Shown here: positions 37,725 to 51,045 of the stretch, in pieces
Position numbering within the stretch: position 1 is the stretch's first letter
Layout: the number at the start of each line of letters is the position of its first letter
Source: Gorsachius magnificus
Taxonomy: Eukaryota > Chordata > Aves > Pelecaniformes > Ardeidae
DNA: 64,000 bases
Assembly (NCBI GenBank): GCA_034008185.1
Contig: CM067081.1
Location: forward strand, 88,184,765 to 88,248,764
Direction of reading: 5' to 3'
Position numbers and translations under genes: made by a program
Notes under the pieces: generated by a model
Database searches by the model: none
What the model saw: the letters and a program-made list of their open reading frames with translations, nothing else
Told to the model about the DNA's origin: nothing

Positions 37725-40644
37725 ACAATGTTATTACCAGGGTCAAAGTTCTAAGAGCACATGTGTACTAAAACTTCCTTAGTACTTTCTGTGGCAAGGA
37801 GTTATACCCATACCTTTTCCCAAATCATAGCTTCCTTAGCCAATGTGTAGGATTATTTCTGACAGACAAGTAACAGATCATTTGTACAGAATGGTCTGCA
37901 TGGCACATCAGACTCTGTTTCTAACAACATTCGTTTTGTGACTTCTCAGGACCATACTATTTTTCCAGCACCTTCCTTAATATAACACTATTTTTAAAAA
38001 AATTAGTTATTTGTTAAGGAAAATACTATTACTATTGCAGAGATCTTGCAAAGTCTCGTAACAGTAAGACAAAATGCAAAGCTTGTGCATTGACACCAGC
38101 TGTCAGCTCAGCATTTAGTGAAAATGTTAAAAGACAGAGCCAAGGATGAATTTGAAAACGTAATCTCATATATATCATGATGAATCATATCTTGAAACTT
38201 CTGTCCTTAACTAGCCTGGAAGGGTGATTGTAAGTGAGTTGGAAGCAAGATGTCTCCCATTTCGGAAAGTAACTACATAGCATGCGGCAGATTTATGTGC
38301 TGGAAGAGTCAAAATTTACTAGCAGCTCTTAAAGATGGTGTGAATATATATTAATTAGCAAAATTACAGTGGCATCATTGGTAGATTTCTATTCACAGAA
38401 CTAGGAATATAATAGAGATATAGTACTGTAGGAAGCTATGTAGACTTAGGCAAGAAAATGAGATAAAAGCTGATCAGGATTTCCAGTTTAAGTTCAGAAC
38501 AATTTTTTTGCTTCCTGAAAGGTCCAGAGTGAAATCCTAAAGATACTTTTTTGGCCATACATGTCAGTAATGCTAGCATAACACCATAAAGGTGCTAGGA
38601 TCCAGCATCATCACAAAGCATAAGACTTACCTGCAAACTCGAAACAGCATCAAGGCATGCATGTATATGACTGGACCACTTTAGATTTGAATAAAATATA
38701 TCCCCTAAAATCAACATCACTGGAGAGAGGTAATTGTTCCATGTCCCATACCCCTTGCATCTGTGTTATACCCAGTATTCATAAAAGGTCAGCAAAAAAA
38801 AAAAGCAGCCTCAATTTTTTTCAGAAAACCCCCTTTCTGACAAGCCTTATGATAAATGTGACATGATAGATGCATAGCCACGTTGCGATTGAGGAAGAAG
38901 TAAATATGAAAAATAAGCACTGCAAAGATTCTATATATATCTTAAATGCAGGCCAGATTAAGCTTAAAAGGTAGATCAGAATTTAAAAAAAAAAAAGAGA
39001 GTGGGTGAGGGTTAGAAGTTTTGGGAAATTATTTGCCCCCTCATGTATATTCAGCAGCAAAGACAACAAACCACCTCGCCTGCAGTACAACGGGGAAGGG
39101 GCACAGAGAAGCCCCACCTGAGATGCAGTTCTGAAGCAGGGCTCAGGGACAGAAATGTCTCTTCAGCTTCCACAAAGAAATCCTGTGTGACAGATGGAGC
39201 AATCTGTAGCTGTGAGGTATATTTGAAGTTTTCGTTTATTTATTTTTTCCTATTTCTGTATTGTAACTTTGTTGCCAGTAAACAATCAAGAACTTCGCCC
39301 TTTGCTTTACTAATTTTTCTCTGAAAGCATGTCTGGTGTTCAAAGTGACTCAGATGAGTTTAAAAAAAAAATGGGGTGTTTTTCCTTCCATGGAGATCAC
39401 ACACCTAAGCTAAGCAGTCTTGCAGGTAGCTAGGAGCCAAGACAACTTCGGGGCTTCCAGGAGCTGCTGTGTTTCCAACCACCTTCCCTTTGCAAGTTGA
39501 TACTGGGAAATAGCAGGCTGGAAGGAGCAATCTCCTTTGGGGTTATTATCCTGCCCCCCCTGCCCCAGTGCAAAGAAGCAGGTGGTAAAAAGACAAGGCA
39601 TGCTTTCAAGAAATTCCATATCATCACTGAGTGTTATAACTAACTCCTGGTATTTCTGTGAGTGAGAGGCACCCTGTCCTTATCATGCCTTAGTCCATAT
39701 GCCGCCTTTTCGAATCTTTTTAACTCCATGTCAATAAGCTCTTTAACAATTCAGTGCCAAGCCTAAGTAATTTCAGGACTGGTTTATTCTTTAGATAAGA
39801 ATGAAATAGCCAGCAAGCTAGGCGCTCCTTTCCTTTGGCCTCCCTTGCTTGGAACGGAACTGCCAGGGTCTGTACTCCCAACTCTGCTTTCTTATCCCTC
39901 TATGAGGGGGTGAGCAACGCAATAGGATCGGATGCCCCCAGGCCTGCAGCTCTGTGCAGCCACAGTAAAGCAGTATGTTTTGTTCTCCACAGCAACTTGT
40001 GAGAATTCAGTGAAGAGCCTGTACCTGACTTGTTAATAATGTATTAATGAAATACTGACATAGAAAGCCTTATAATCTGCTGGTGGGGGGGAAACCAAGC
40101 ACGTGGGCAAGGTGCAGGAAGCATTCACCCTGTTAAACACCAAGCACCTACAACTCGCCCCCTTCCCTAGAAGCCTCGAACAATCAGCATTTTGCACAAT
40201 CAGGTTCTTAAAGACTTGCCTGCTCCTCTTAGGTTGGTAAATTCAGGTCCTAGGCACAGAAGAAGTCTGTTGCACGAGGACAAAGACTGACTTATGTGGC
40301 AAATTAAAGTTCCTTTCAGTTTGGTTTGATGTGCAAGTAGGAGCTCTGAGACCTTCGACCCTTGCAGACCTCAGCAATTAGGCTCCTACTGCAAGGCACA
40401 ATTCTGCAATCGTCATTTTTCCTTTCCCTAAATAAACACCAAGTGTCAGGTATGTATAGAATAAAAGGGGAAAAAACCTGCTGCAATTTAGCAACTGAAC
40501 AGCTCAAACAATCCTCCCCATGGGGAGAGAGGATGAGAGCAAGAACAAACTTCCAATAACAAGTGTTAGTTCAGTGTTAGCAAACAGAGTACATTCAACA
40601 TACTTCTGGAAAACACTCCGTTACTGCATCCCGACACCAGGAAG

Positions 40645-40669
40645 TAGGCTAGGCTAGGCTAAGCTGGGC
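40645..40669. repeat. (TAGGC)5 pentamer repeat
   Basis: Three perfect TAGGC units then TAAGC and TGGGC. Confidence 0.9.
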
Positions 40670-42960
40670 TAATTTCCTGTTGAGAAAGCAGATAATTATC
40701 ATCTCTTCCAAAGTTTTGGATGATTAATATTATCTGAAACTTGGGAAAGTCTATTAGAAAGCTCATTCAAGTTCAAAAAATATAGGATGAGTAATTTGTC
40801 ACAACTGCACATATCTGAAAGATCTCCTTCGGGTTCACAGATAAATCTAAGGTCATGTTCATTTAAGAATATTAATTACACAGCACATCTAATAGCCATA
40901 TTACAAAACTATATTCAAAATGGTGAAGATCTTAGTTCAACATTAAGGGTTAAATTTACAGTTTTGACAACTGAAAGATAATCATGAGGTTTAAATAAGA
41001 ATAGCAATATAATGCTAAGTGTTTCTAACTAGAGAGAAGAATTATTTTTAAAAAACTGATTAACAGTTGCTAAATGAACTGTTAAATTAACTAATAAAAT
41101 TACAAAACTTAGCATAACTTTAAGATTTCTGATTTCGATGCTTTTTGCCATGGCTAAACCAATTCTTTCTACTTTGCCTCATCCATCTGGGCCCCTGCTG
41201 GGAAATGTCATTAATGTTTCAGACGCCACTGAGTAGCAATAGTGCTACTTGCTGAATGGAGATAATTGAAACAGGGACAGGTATTTCTAAAACTGTTTTC
41301 AGAATTCCTTAGAGACACACGGACAAATCTGGTAAATATTATTTAGCCTCCTACAGAAACTGCTGCAGTAAGAAGGGAGATACTGGCACTGCCGCTGCTT
41401 TGTTTCTGGAGTACGATGCAGTACTTTGTTCTGTTTTCTACCAGCTTCCCAGGGCTTAGTCAAAAGCCAAAGCTTGCTGGGTTTGCACCCTGAAAGACAC
41501 TCAACCTCCTGAAGTAGGAAAGCAATTTTACAAAAAAAGAAACATGATTTTTTTCAGCTGCTCTCTCTTTCCAAAGAGAGTGTCCTTGATCCCGCCAACA
41601 TGTACGAGCTCTCTGGTGTACCAACAGTCTCCTGGCCGGCATCTCTGGAAGCAGTAGCTCAATCACTGGTGCCTGAAAGACAGCGATGGGGGGGAACGCT
41701 GACATGCACTCACCAGAGCAGCTGGCGCGGCCGGGCTCACTCATGATCACGGATCCTCGCTTCTTCGCCACGCCAAGCGAACACCAGCTGCTCCCAGGTA
41801 GGCTGCAGTATGATTTTAGAGCATTTTGAGCACTTTAGGGTAACCGCCCATGCAAACAGTCTTCCCATGTGGCGAAGGTGGAATATGCCTCCACGTCCAG
41901 AAGGGAGGCTTACAAGGGAAAGAGCGCGCATGTTGCGTATCGCATGGGGTCCTGTTCACATGTTGATACCACAAAGGTAACGGGAAGTCTACTGAAAAGC
42001 AGAGTGCAAATGGAAGAGTTGTCAACGGAGAGAATACATTCTATCAGGAGCCTATTTAGATAGTCAGTACATTTTCAGAAGGTTCTGAAGAACCAGGAAA
42101 AGCAGGTGTAAGAGTGTGGAGCTTTCCAGAGATTGAAGGAAGCCCCTATATACACTGCAGTGTATAGACGTCTTCTTGGGAGCCCGCTCCTGAGAACGGC
42201 CAAGATGCTCAGCTGTGGCCACCAGGCCTTTATGGCAGACCCTCTTTAACAGGAGGCCACTTCTGAGGAACATAGGGGTAGCAATAGGTGCAATCAAGCT
42301 TCCATCTGTCCAAGCCCGAGCTCCATCTCCCTTGTTTATTGGGGACTATACTGCTATTTTGCGGATATACAGCAGCATCCTCAGTCCATGAGGCATCGTA
42401 GACTACAAATGACTTACAAAGTATGTGCACAAACATGCACTCCAACCACCTAGCACAGCAAGGCACAAATAATTTTTAATTGACTGAAGTAGATGTTGGC
42501 TAAAGGGGCAAGAAAGTCTGCATGACAACACGGAGGGGCTAGGGAACGGTGCTGCCTAACTGTCTCATGCAAGTGCCGGTGAGAGGTTTGCAGAGAAAGC
42601 CCCAGTAGAAAGGATGATTTTTTACACTGCAGGTGGTTTCCAAATTACTAACTCCAACACTGGGAACAGCCCAGGCACGGCAGCACAGAGCAGTGAAGCC
42701 CGGTTTGTCCTGCTTCACAGCAGCTTCCTGCATAACCAAGCTCTTTCTTTCACACTTTCGCACTCTTTCTTTTTACTCTTTCCAAATCCCATCACATTGC
42801 AATGCAAAGGGGGCTGATTTCTGGGTATTTATTTCTATGAAAACTGTTCTCATTTTTCCTTAGGTGTTTCCACTGAAAATACCCCAGCTGGGTGTAGTGG
42901 CAGCATCTGAAATGTGGTGAGACACCAGAGACATGAAAGAGATCAGCACTTAGCCTACCT

Positions 42961-43012
42961 GAAGGGGGTGAAGGGAGGGAGCAGGGGGGTGGGGGGGGGG
43001 GGGGGGGTGGAG
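42961..43012 (+). repeat. Long poly-G / G-quadruplex-prone tract
   Basis: The plus strand has gggggtgaagggagggagc followed by six G, one T and then 17 G in a row (42991-43007). Four or more G runs with short loops fit the G-quadruplex consensus several times over. Open frames across it read poly-Gly or poly-Pro and are not genes. A G run of this length is also a likely sequencing or assembly trouble spot. Confidence 0.9.
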
Positions 43013-44217
43013 GTTTATCTCTTCCCTGACATCAGGTGTCTGGGTGAAGCAAGAAGCTTTCTGGGCCTCGGGGGGGGTCCCAGCTTTCAGGAGCCAGACC
43101 CGCAGGCTCTCCCTGCAGCCTTGGGCTGTTTGAGGCTGGGGCACCCCACCAAGGGCTCTGGCTGGGGCTGTGCACTTGTGAGCACCAGCCCGGGTGCCTT
43201 CAGCCCTCCGAAAGCCACAGCCAGCCCCAGCAAGTAGCATGGAGGCAGAGGCTGATGATGGCTCCTCAGCCTTCCAAGCTCCTCTCCGCCTGCCAGGGGC
43301 CTGAAATGCCATCACTCCTCCCAGGCAAGTGACTCGATCTGTAGCCAGCCCCTGCTCAAGCGGCACGGGGCCAAGCTGCAGGAAGGGTATCAGAGACGGA
43401 AATGTCTTCAGCTGAGCAGTGAAGATGAGTGATGCTGGATCCTTTAAACTTAATTGGGGATTTTGGAGATGTCAAAGAATTGCGGTACTTAATTTGTCCA
43501 AAGAAGCAACGCACAGCCCTTGGAAAACACAAAGCGTCACTGGATTTCACTTGGATTTAAGCCAAAGCTGACACTACTGTGACTAATTCCACTCCTTTCT
43601 CCCCTCCCCCCTTCATGCCCTCAAACATGGCTAATTTTAGCAAGAAAGTCATGCTCCTTAGTCTCAGCAAAGCTCTCTGAAGGTTTTTTTAATGACTATT
43701 CCATTCATGCACTGTGTCAGAGTTAGTCCCAAAGAAAAGCACAGGTCTGCAGACCTAAATATGATGTGACATGATATGCTCCCAGGTTTCCACTTCAAAT
43801 GAACGGCTATATTCCGCAGCTGAACCGCGGTGTTAGTTGACTCCATCACCCTCAACAGCCTGAAGTTTACTTTACAGCCTGAATGTGAGCTAACCTTACT
43901 TAACGTAGACACAGAAGTCAGGATACATTTCTTGGCAACAAATAGGACGACTGCATTTCCACAACGAATTGTTTTGGGATTCTCATCCCACCGTGGTAAC
44001 CACATTTCAAAAGAATCATCTTGCTATTATAGCAGCTTTAGTAGTGGTACGGAGCTAAGTAAAAAAATGTATAGTCACCTATTTTTGGGGGGGTTGGCTG
44101 GAAAGAGCCAGTCAAATCTTTGCTCAAAATAGATGTCCCCTATCTCCACTTATCTGCCCTTTTCTTTGGCTGCATCAGTAATCTTTAAGCAAAATGGAGA
44201 AATGCCCAGAAGGGAGG

Positions 44218-44230
44218 AAAAAAAAAAAAA
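44218..44230. repeat. Poly-A run (13)
   Basis: Thirteen A following gggagg; no element recognised. Confidence 0.85.
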
Positions 44231-45845
44231 CAAACTATCAAATTGTAAAGTACCAGAGGGATTTCCTATGCCTTTGAACTGTAGCTTTTCAAGAGAGGCC
44301 AAGGAGGTAAGCTTCAACGAAATTTCAGATTGCAACATTTTCTGGTCACAAATGGCATTCTTTTAAAATTGACATTACATAAAATATGTTCATTTTTATT
44401 TGTATTCCCGTGCAATATTTTGAAATGAAACATACTATATTATTTTATAATACATTTATAAATTTATACATTATACATTTTCAGTCCCACATAACTACCC
44501 CTGTGATAAGTTATCCCTGGGCAAAAAAGTAAAAATAATAGAGCATTTCTATTACATTACAATAAATTCACAGGATCAGTACAAATTACCTGAGTACCAC
44601 TATTGGCAGATCACAAAATAGCGAAAATTATCAAAACAAAATACAAGTGAAAGTACAAAATAGGAAAAAACATTTCTGGGCTTTGAAATTAAAATTTTAG
44701 AAATTTTGCCCTACCCAAAATTTTTTGAAAGGTGACTTTTTGTGCACATTTTGAAAGTTGATAACATGGTGCTTTCCCTGAAAGCAATAGCTTCTTCCTC
44801 ACTGCCAGTGTGAACTGAAGTGAGATTCAGGGAGCATAAGGTCTCATAGGCCAACGGGAGAAAGGCAAGTTTTAATTGAGATGACTTCTCCAACTTAAAG
44901 GGAAAGTCTGAGACTTTCTGGCAGACTTAGAGACTGTCAGATGACAAAGGCAAGCGAAAACATATTCTCCTCTTCAGTGACATAATTTGCACTCGTCTTG
45001 CAAAGATAAGCTGAAATGGTTTCACATCTTATGGGAGGCATTGCCCACACAGAGAAGCCAAAAAACCTATTATCTACAGGCAGAAGAAGCCCAGAGAGCA
45101 GGAATAAAGGGAATAGGCTAGAGATTTCTGTCATGTCCCCAGAGGAACTGCATCCAAGGGCATCAAAGAGCATGCAGAACCTTTTGAAATACATTTGAAT
45201 ATTGTCTTTGAAATAGGAAGAATGGGAAGACATGAAAAGTGATAAAGGAACCGCTGATCTACATCGCTCTGCTCACTCTCTGTCCGAGTAGCACATCATG
45301 GCCCCGAAACTTCAAGCCTTAGTGCCTGCTACCCAACTCTGAGAAGGCACCAGAGTAACTGTCCCTGTTTTTAATAGCTCATGACAGGGAACATCAGCTC
45401 TATCACTCTCCAAATTGTACCAGTTACTTGCAGGTTTCCCTTCCTACGCTGGTATGGCTGTAAGTGCTTCAGGTCAGGCAGATCTCCTGCCTTCAGATCT
45501 CGTCATTGAGGAGTACTAGAGAATCAAAATTGACTGATCTGAATGAAAAGAGGAGAAAGTAAAAACATTGGTGTCTTCTATTTACCAGCCATGTCCAGTG
45601 AATGCATTCCCTTCCAGTGAAGGAAGGATCACCTTACCCATTTCAAGCTTTTATCTTTTCTTGGGCTTTTTTTTTTTTACAAAGTTGAGATGCTCTCTGA
45701 ACTGTTCCCCCAGACTTGACCTGAAGACTTGGAGAACATCTGGTGCATTGACCAGAGTAAACCTTGCTCCGCTCTAAGGCTGACGGTGAGATTTCACAAG
45801 ATGGCTCTTCCCTCGCACATAAAACCAGCAGAAAACATCTTTTTC

Positions 45846-45859
45846 TTTTTTTTTTTTTT
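45846..45859. repeat. Poly-T run (14)
   Basis: Fourteen T preceded by ctttttctttt-like sequence; a second T-rich run lies at about 45667-45679. Confidence 0.85.
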
Positions 45860-46129
45860 GATAAGCCAGTATAGGAAGCCAAACCAATTCCCCAACAGGC
45901 CAGGTGAGAGTCAGGGACAGGGCAGGTGCAGCAGGAAGGCTGCTTCTTTGAGAAAGAAAAGGTCAAAAGAGTTCCGACATCTTTTGCCATTTGCAAACCT
46001 TTTCTCAGGCTCAGGTATCAGATCAAACCTCATCCCTAAGAACAGCAACACCAAAGTAAGGACTATGGGCATTCCTGCCATCCTTGCTTCTGTTTAGGCA
46101 CCACCGCAAAGAAAGGGCCTTCTGCGCCT

Positions 46130-46260
46130 TTGTCACCTGGGGGCGGCTTCTTCAGGGGTAGGGCGGGAGGAGGAAGTTGCCGGTGGTGCCGACACTGTGT
46201 CACCCACGAACACCCTGACCCAGCAGGCTTTTCCCGCTCTGCCCACGCTGGCCATCCACA
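46130..46260. other. Small GC-rich, CpG-containing patch
   Basis: About ten CpG in about 130 bp (for example gggggcggcttc, gggcgggagg, ttgccggtggtgccgac), flanked by AT-rich DNA. No promoter elements or ORF recognised. Confidence 0.3.
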
Positions 46261-46786
46261 CTGGCATCACGACTGAGAATTAAGCTGGCTGTAGTACAAG
46301 GTTAATGACAGAATTGTGCCTGTTTACACACAAGCAAGAGCCAGTAATAATCTGATCTGCATGGATAAGTGGTTTATAGGGAGAAAAAACCCTCTAAATC
46401 ACAGAAAACAAGAAACTGAAACCAAGTGTGGCCCAAAGTTGTTTTGGTTGAGATCAAATGACACATAGACAGTTTTTGAACCATAGAATTTATGTGCTTT
46501 CTTAGTGATTAATATTTAAAAAGATTGTTTGGCACTGGACATCCAGTACATGTCTTGCAAGGACTTGGCACAGAGAAGAGGTAAGTAATCAGAAATGTGC
46601 CAAAGACTTGTCAAGGAAAAACTTACGCTCAATACTAATCAAGCTTACTCTGTGCCAGTCCTCCCACTCACCCTTTCATAGGAGAGCTAAGTTTTGCAGC
46701 GTGAGTCTGCCCATGCTGCTTCAGAGACAACCAACACCTTTCACAGTCAGTTGACAAAAATGAAAGTTTAGGAGGCTGAAAGCAGC

Positions 46787-46805
46787 AAAAAAAAAAAAAA
46801 AAAAA
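46787..46805. repeat. Poly-A run (19)
   Basis: Nineteen A after aagcagc. The upstream sequence is not a recognised repeat. Confidence 0.9.
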
Positions 46806-48158
46806 GAAAATACAACTCACCTTCTGCTCTGCAGCAAGGATTGCTGCTGGATGCAGAGTCCTGTCTGTTCCGCTCGGGGGAATTCCAAGAGTAAAAGGCT
46901 TAATTTGCAAGTCTGCAGCACTAAGAGATTAATTTCAGTGTGCCCCCCACGCGGCATGTTTCGGTCCCCAGTGCCAGCTCCACTGCAGCTCAACAGCAGC
47001 CACCATCTTTTTCTGCTACGCTAGAGGCTGTAGCAGAGACACCAAACTTATTAGCATTGCCCCTGTGCGATGAGAGATGCAGCTGTAGAGCAAAGTCATC
47101 TCTTCCCTTGGCACCTCCCTGCTAAAGGGCTCCTCGGGCATAGGGAGCCTGTGCCCAGCAGCAGCATGGGGCAGGGGCTCATGGACGGGTTTTGTCTGGC
47201 CTGCCGAGGCAAGGTGGTGTGACCCAGCTGTGATTTCCTACTCTTTACAGAGGAAAGCCTTGCACAGGACAGCCCGGCCACCACCTCCCAGAGTCAAGAT
47301 CCTGCCTGCTTGCAGGGAGGCGAGCGCCAGCTGAGGTTATGCACATCCCTCCTCCTGCCCAGCACCCACGGATTGCGCTCGTCCCCTCCCGTAAGAGGGG
47401 AGAAATCAAGCAGCTGTCTGCTGTAAAAATATTTCCTCTTCTCTTCCACCTTTCCTCCCAGGGTCTGAGGGTGTGCTGGCAATATTAACGAGCACAGCTC
47501 GCAAAAGCCCTGCAGAGCCCAATGCGCTCATGTCGCAGGATGGAGATGGGAAGGTTAATTAGCTTGCCGGGGGGCATGGGAAGTCCTTGTCGGAGCCACC
47601 GGTGCTGTTAGTACTCCCCTCATTTATTTACGTGGCAACAACCATTTTCTGGATGACTTGCATCCAGGAATTAAAACAGGGAGGGCTGTTCACACCACCT
47701 GATTTTTTGCACCTAAATTAGAAGACTAGTCTGCCAAAGTGCCTAAATTAAGTAAGTGCTTTGAGTCATCTCTGGAGTAATATCTCTATCTCCAATGACT
47801 ACAGAGAGACCCTAGGGACACAAGTCTCTGTCTGAAAATGGGTGATCATAGTTAGCTGGTGTGCACCCCTGTTTCCTGTATAGTTTATGCAGCCTGCTTT
47901 CATTTAGGCTTAAAAATAGGATGCATCAAAAACCTTCTGAGGATCAAAACCAATTTATCCAATTTGCAATTGCATGGGCACAGAAAGTTTCACTGACTTC
48001 AGGAGCATGGTCTGAAAATATTTTTAAAGATATCAATTTTTTTGTTGACGTCACATGCACTATACACAGGGCACACGTGTTTAAACATCTGCAGGGTCAG
48101 AACCGCATTTGGCTGGGAATCTGAACCAAATCCACTTTTAAAATTTTGCCATTTAAAA

Positions 48159-48172
48159 ATATATATATATAT
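48159..48172. repeat. (AT)7 microsatellite
   Basis: Seven perfect AT units in an A/T-rich surrounding. Confidence 0.9.
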
Positions 48173-50090
48173 TTAACACTACACTGAGATAAGAGCTTTT
48201 CCAAAAAAAAAATAAAAACAAAACAGCAGCTGAGTTGTCCCAGAAGACATGTGCTCTCCTACCTGCCGCAGTTAAACATTATTCCAGAGTTGCACACATC
48301 ACTCTTAATATTATCAAAGATGCTGTATGCACAGTGAATGCTAAGAAACTGGGCTACACTGGCTCCTGTGCCACTGAAACACGGGAGAAAAGACAGGCAC
48401 AATTTCTGGCACTTTGGCAAGCAGCATTAGAAAAAGAAAATTAATCTCCCAGCTTCCAAAGCACATTGCAAACATTACAAGAGAAAATAGATATATTTTG
48501 AGGGCAGTAATTTTCTTTCTTTTTTTTTTCCCCATTGCAATACCTTTTCTTTCTCTTTCTAGCCCACATTTCAAAATGCTTAAAAAAATAACACTTCCAC
48601 ATCACTTCTACTATGTTTATTTCCTGCCGGGGAAAGTCAATGTTTCAATCAGCAAACATGATTGTCAGAGTGCCAATCATCAGCTCAAAGTCGATTATTT
48701 TTCCGGACTGACGAGAGCGGGTCCCTCAGCCCCACAGTGGGAGATAACACACCGCTTGACAGCCCCCACGCACCAAAAGGAGGTTGGTGGGAAGTGGCCG
48801 GTGCAGCAGAGGTGCACACCCTAACTATTTGCTTTAGAGAGGCACAGCTCAGAAACAATAGAAAGCTTCTGGCTCTAATCCTCAGCTTGAAAAATATTAC
48901 GGTTGAAAAATACCTGAAGAAGCAGCTCACATTTAAAAGTTGCCATTGTTCAGGGACATGAGCAGGAAAAGGAAATGTAGCCACCATTGCTGGCACGTCT
49001 GATTTTATCTCTCTCCTCCCTCTTAGCAAGGGTTCACACACATACTCAGAAGTCCTGCACACCAGAGTGACCCTTGCTGCTTCTCCTGCTGAAGTCTGCA
49101 GTAGGGAAACACCAACGCACTTCAGGAATCATTTCAGGATCTCTCAATCCAGGACTGGCAGTGGTGAGACCAGATTGCTGAGCTCCAGTGACACTGTTTT
49201 GCTTTCTGCATCCAGTGGATGGAGAAAGCATGGTCAGGCTGCTACAGAGAAAAGGAGTGCTGGACCCCAGCTTGAAATGCTGTGCGACTTGCTCTCTCCT
49301 TCTGCTCCAGCAAGGAAATTCTGCAGGATTCAGCATCAGATTCAGAACTGTTCCCTTCCCCATTGCTGAATCAATAGGCCAGCGGATGGTCATGAGAACT
49401 GTCTTGTGTTGGTGGTGGCTTCAGTTGTAAGCCATGACCTCAGAAAGAACACAGAACGGTAAAGAATTAAAAACTTTTCATCACAACTTTAATTTCAGTG
49501 TAACTTTCAGCCTTATGACCTGAACAATAACTTTTATCAGTTTTAGATTCTCTCTGCGTTTTCCCCCTAAAATAAAAATCTTTGTAAATTATTATTGTTG
49601 TTGTTATTAATCACACTTTCTACAGTGGGACCTACAGCACCAAGGATTAATGAGCATGTAGCCAAGCATTAATGTAGATAAATGGGATCTACCTACTTCT
49701 ACTTCAAGCACTTACCTCCTCATGGTCCACACTGGAACAAACAGGTCAGATGATAATGCATACATTTCTCTGTATCCCTACGGCACTAATCTAAAAGCCA
49801 ACCCTACCAAATCCCCACAGAGCAGCACAACCCCAAGGACTTTACAATCTATGAGAGAAACGGGAGAGGGGAAGCTGTGGGGCACGCGAACAGAGTGTGA
49901 TATGTGAGGGAAGGGAAAGGCATGTCAGCTGGGACAGTGGGATGATTTAGGAGAGAACTGGAAAACACTAGAGAGAGAGAAGACAAAAAGGCTCTGACAG
50001 GGACAGCATGAAGCAGCAGCAGTAAAAAGGGCAGGCAGAGAACGAAGATAAGGCGACACAACTTCTCAGACAGGGAGGGAGCCAACACAT

Positions 50091-50552
50091 GAATCATAGA
50101 ATCATTTAGGTGGGAAAAGACCTTTAAGATCATCAAGTCCAACTGTAAACCTAACACTGACAAGTCCACCACTAAACCATGTCCCTAGGCACCTCGTCTA
50201 CCCATCTTTTAAATACCTCCAGGCATGGGGACTCAACCACTTCCCTGGGCGGCCCGTTCCAATGCTTGACAATCCTTTCGGTGAAGAAATTTTTCCTAAT
50301 GTCCAACCTAAACCTGCCCTGGTGCAACTTGAGGCCATTTCTTCTTGTGCTATCGTCCGTTACCAGGGAGAAGAGGCCGACCCCCACCTTACTACACCCT
50401 CCTGTCAGGCAGTTTTAGAGGGCGATAAGGTCTCCCCTCAGCCTTCTCTTCTCCAGGCTGAACAACCCCAGTTCCCTCAGCCGCTCCTCATAAGACTTGT
50501 GCTCCAGACTCCTCAACAGCTTTGGTTGCTCTCCTCTGGACATGTTCCAGAA
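50091..50552 (-). mobile_element. CR1 LINE, 5'-truncated, minus strand
   Basis: Seen: begins at 50091 with gaatcatagaatcattta (reverse complement of the octamer tail), then aaaagacctttaagatcatc, followed by the reverse complement of the ORF2 C-terminus. On the minus strand the peptide includes [36 protein letters not shown] and [16 protein letters not shown], ending DMV-stop. Further upstream the [16 protein letters not shown] segment is recognisable. A nonsense change (TAC to TAA, minus-strand codon at 50417-50415) breaks the frame upstream of that peptide. The homology stops near ctggacatgttccag at about 50550, only about 15 bp of element sequence away from where the 55.5-kb copy also stops. 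Confidence 0.94.
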
Positions 50553-50779
50553 CATCTGCAGAGGGCAAAAGAAACCCAGTCACAGCTGCGCAAACTCCTT
50601 TGGCTCATCTCACTTCCCTGGCCCAAGGCCCCTCCAGAGCTGTCCCCAACAGCTGGGACTTCGGTGGCACTTCCCCCTCAGTGCACTGCCAGGCATTGGT
50701 GACACTATCCCAGCAAAGCAACACTCCAGACATGGGACCAGATATATCTCCCTAGGGAGCTTAGATCCCTTCGCTCCTG

Positions 50780-51045
50780 CATCTCAAGGCCAGAAGAGGC
50801 CATTGGAGCAGCTGTGCTCAGCCTGTTCATAACACAAGCCACAGAAGGTCACCCAGTTACCCCTGCACAAAGCCAACCAACCCATCTTTGTCTACCATTT
50901 AGAAAGATGCTCAGACTGGCAATGAAGATATCAAGGGGTGGTGAATCCACCATTCCTTTTAGTCATTGATTCCTCTAACTAATCCTCTTTACTGAAAAAA
51001 AAAAAAAAATTGGGCTTCACATCTGAGTTCCTGTCACTCTCAGAA
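50780..51045 (-). mobile_element. Ancient CR1 3' end, minus strand
   Basis: Seen: aaggccagaagaggccatt (consensus-like aaggccagaagggaccat), then gttcataacacaagccacag, aaggtcacccagttacccct, gcacaaagcc, aaagatgctcagactggcaa, gatatcaaggggtggtgaat, ccaccattccttttagt and ttgattcctctaactaatcc. This is the reverse complement of the same old amniote CR1 tail seen at 29.5 and 58.6 kb. A run of 15 A at 50995-51009 interrupts it, and sequence beyond is only weakly alignable. It lies about 230 bp from the young CR1 at 50091-50552, so two insertions of very different age sit next to each other on the same strand. Confidence 0.75.

Larger units (their letters stand above)
30607..50090. other. Non-coding, no gene seen
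   Basis: The longest stretch without a recognised interspersed repeat (about 19 kb). It holds homopolymer runs, the poly-G tract at 43.0 kb and GC-rich segments at 42.9-43.4, 46.1-46.3 and 47.1-47.6 kb. Open frames are short and without known motifs. Confidence 0.5.

Noticed and set aside
42950..43366. 138-codon minus-strand frame
   Set aside because: Includes poly-Pro from the poly-G tract; artefact of composition.
50262..50702. 146-codon plus-strand frame
   Set aside because: Antisense to the CR1 ORF2 remnant over its first half; a shadow of the retroelement.
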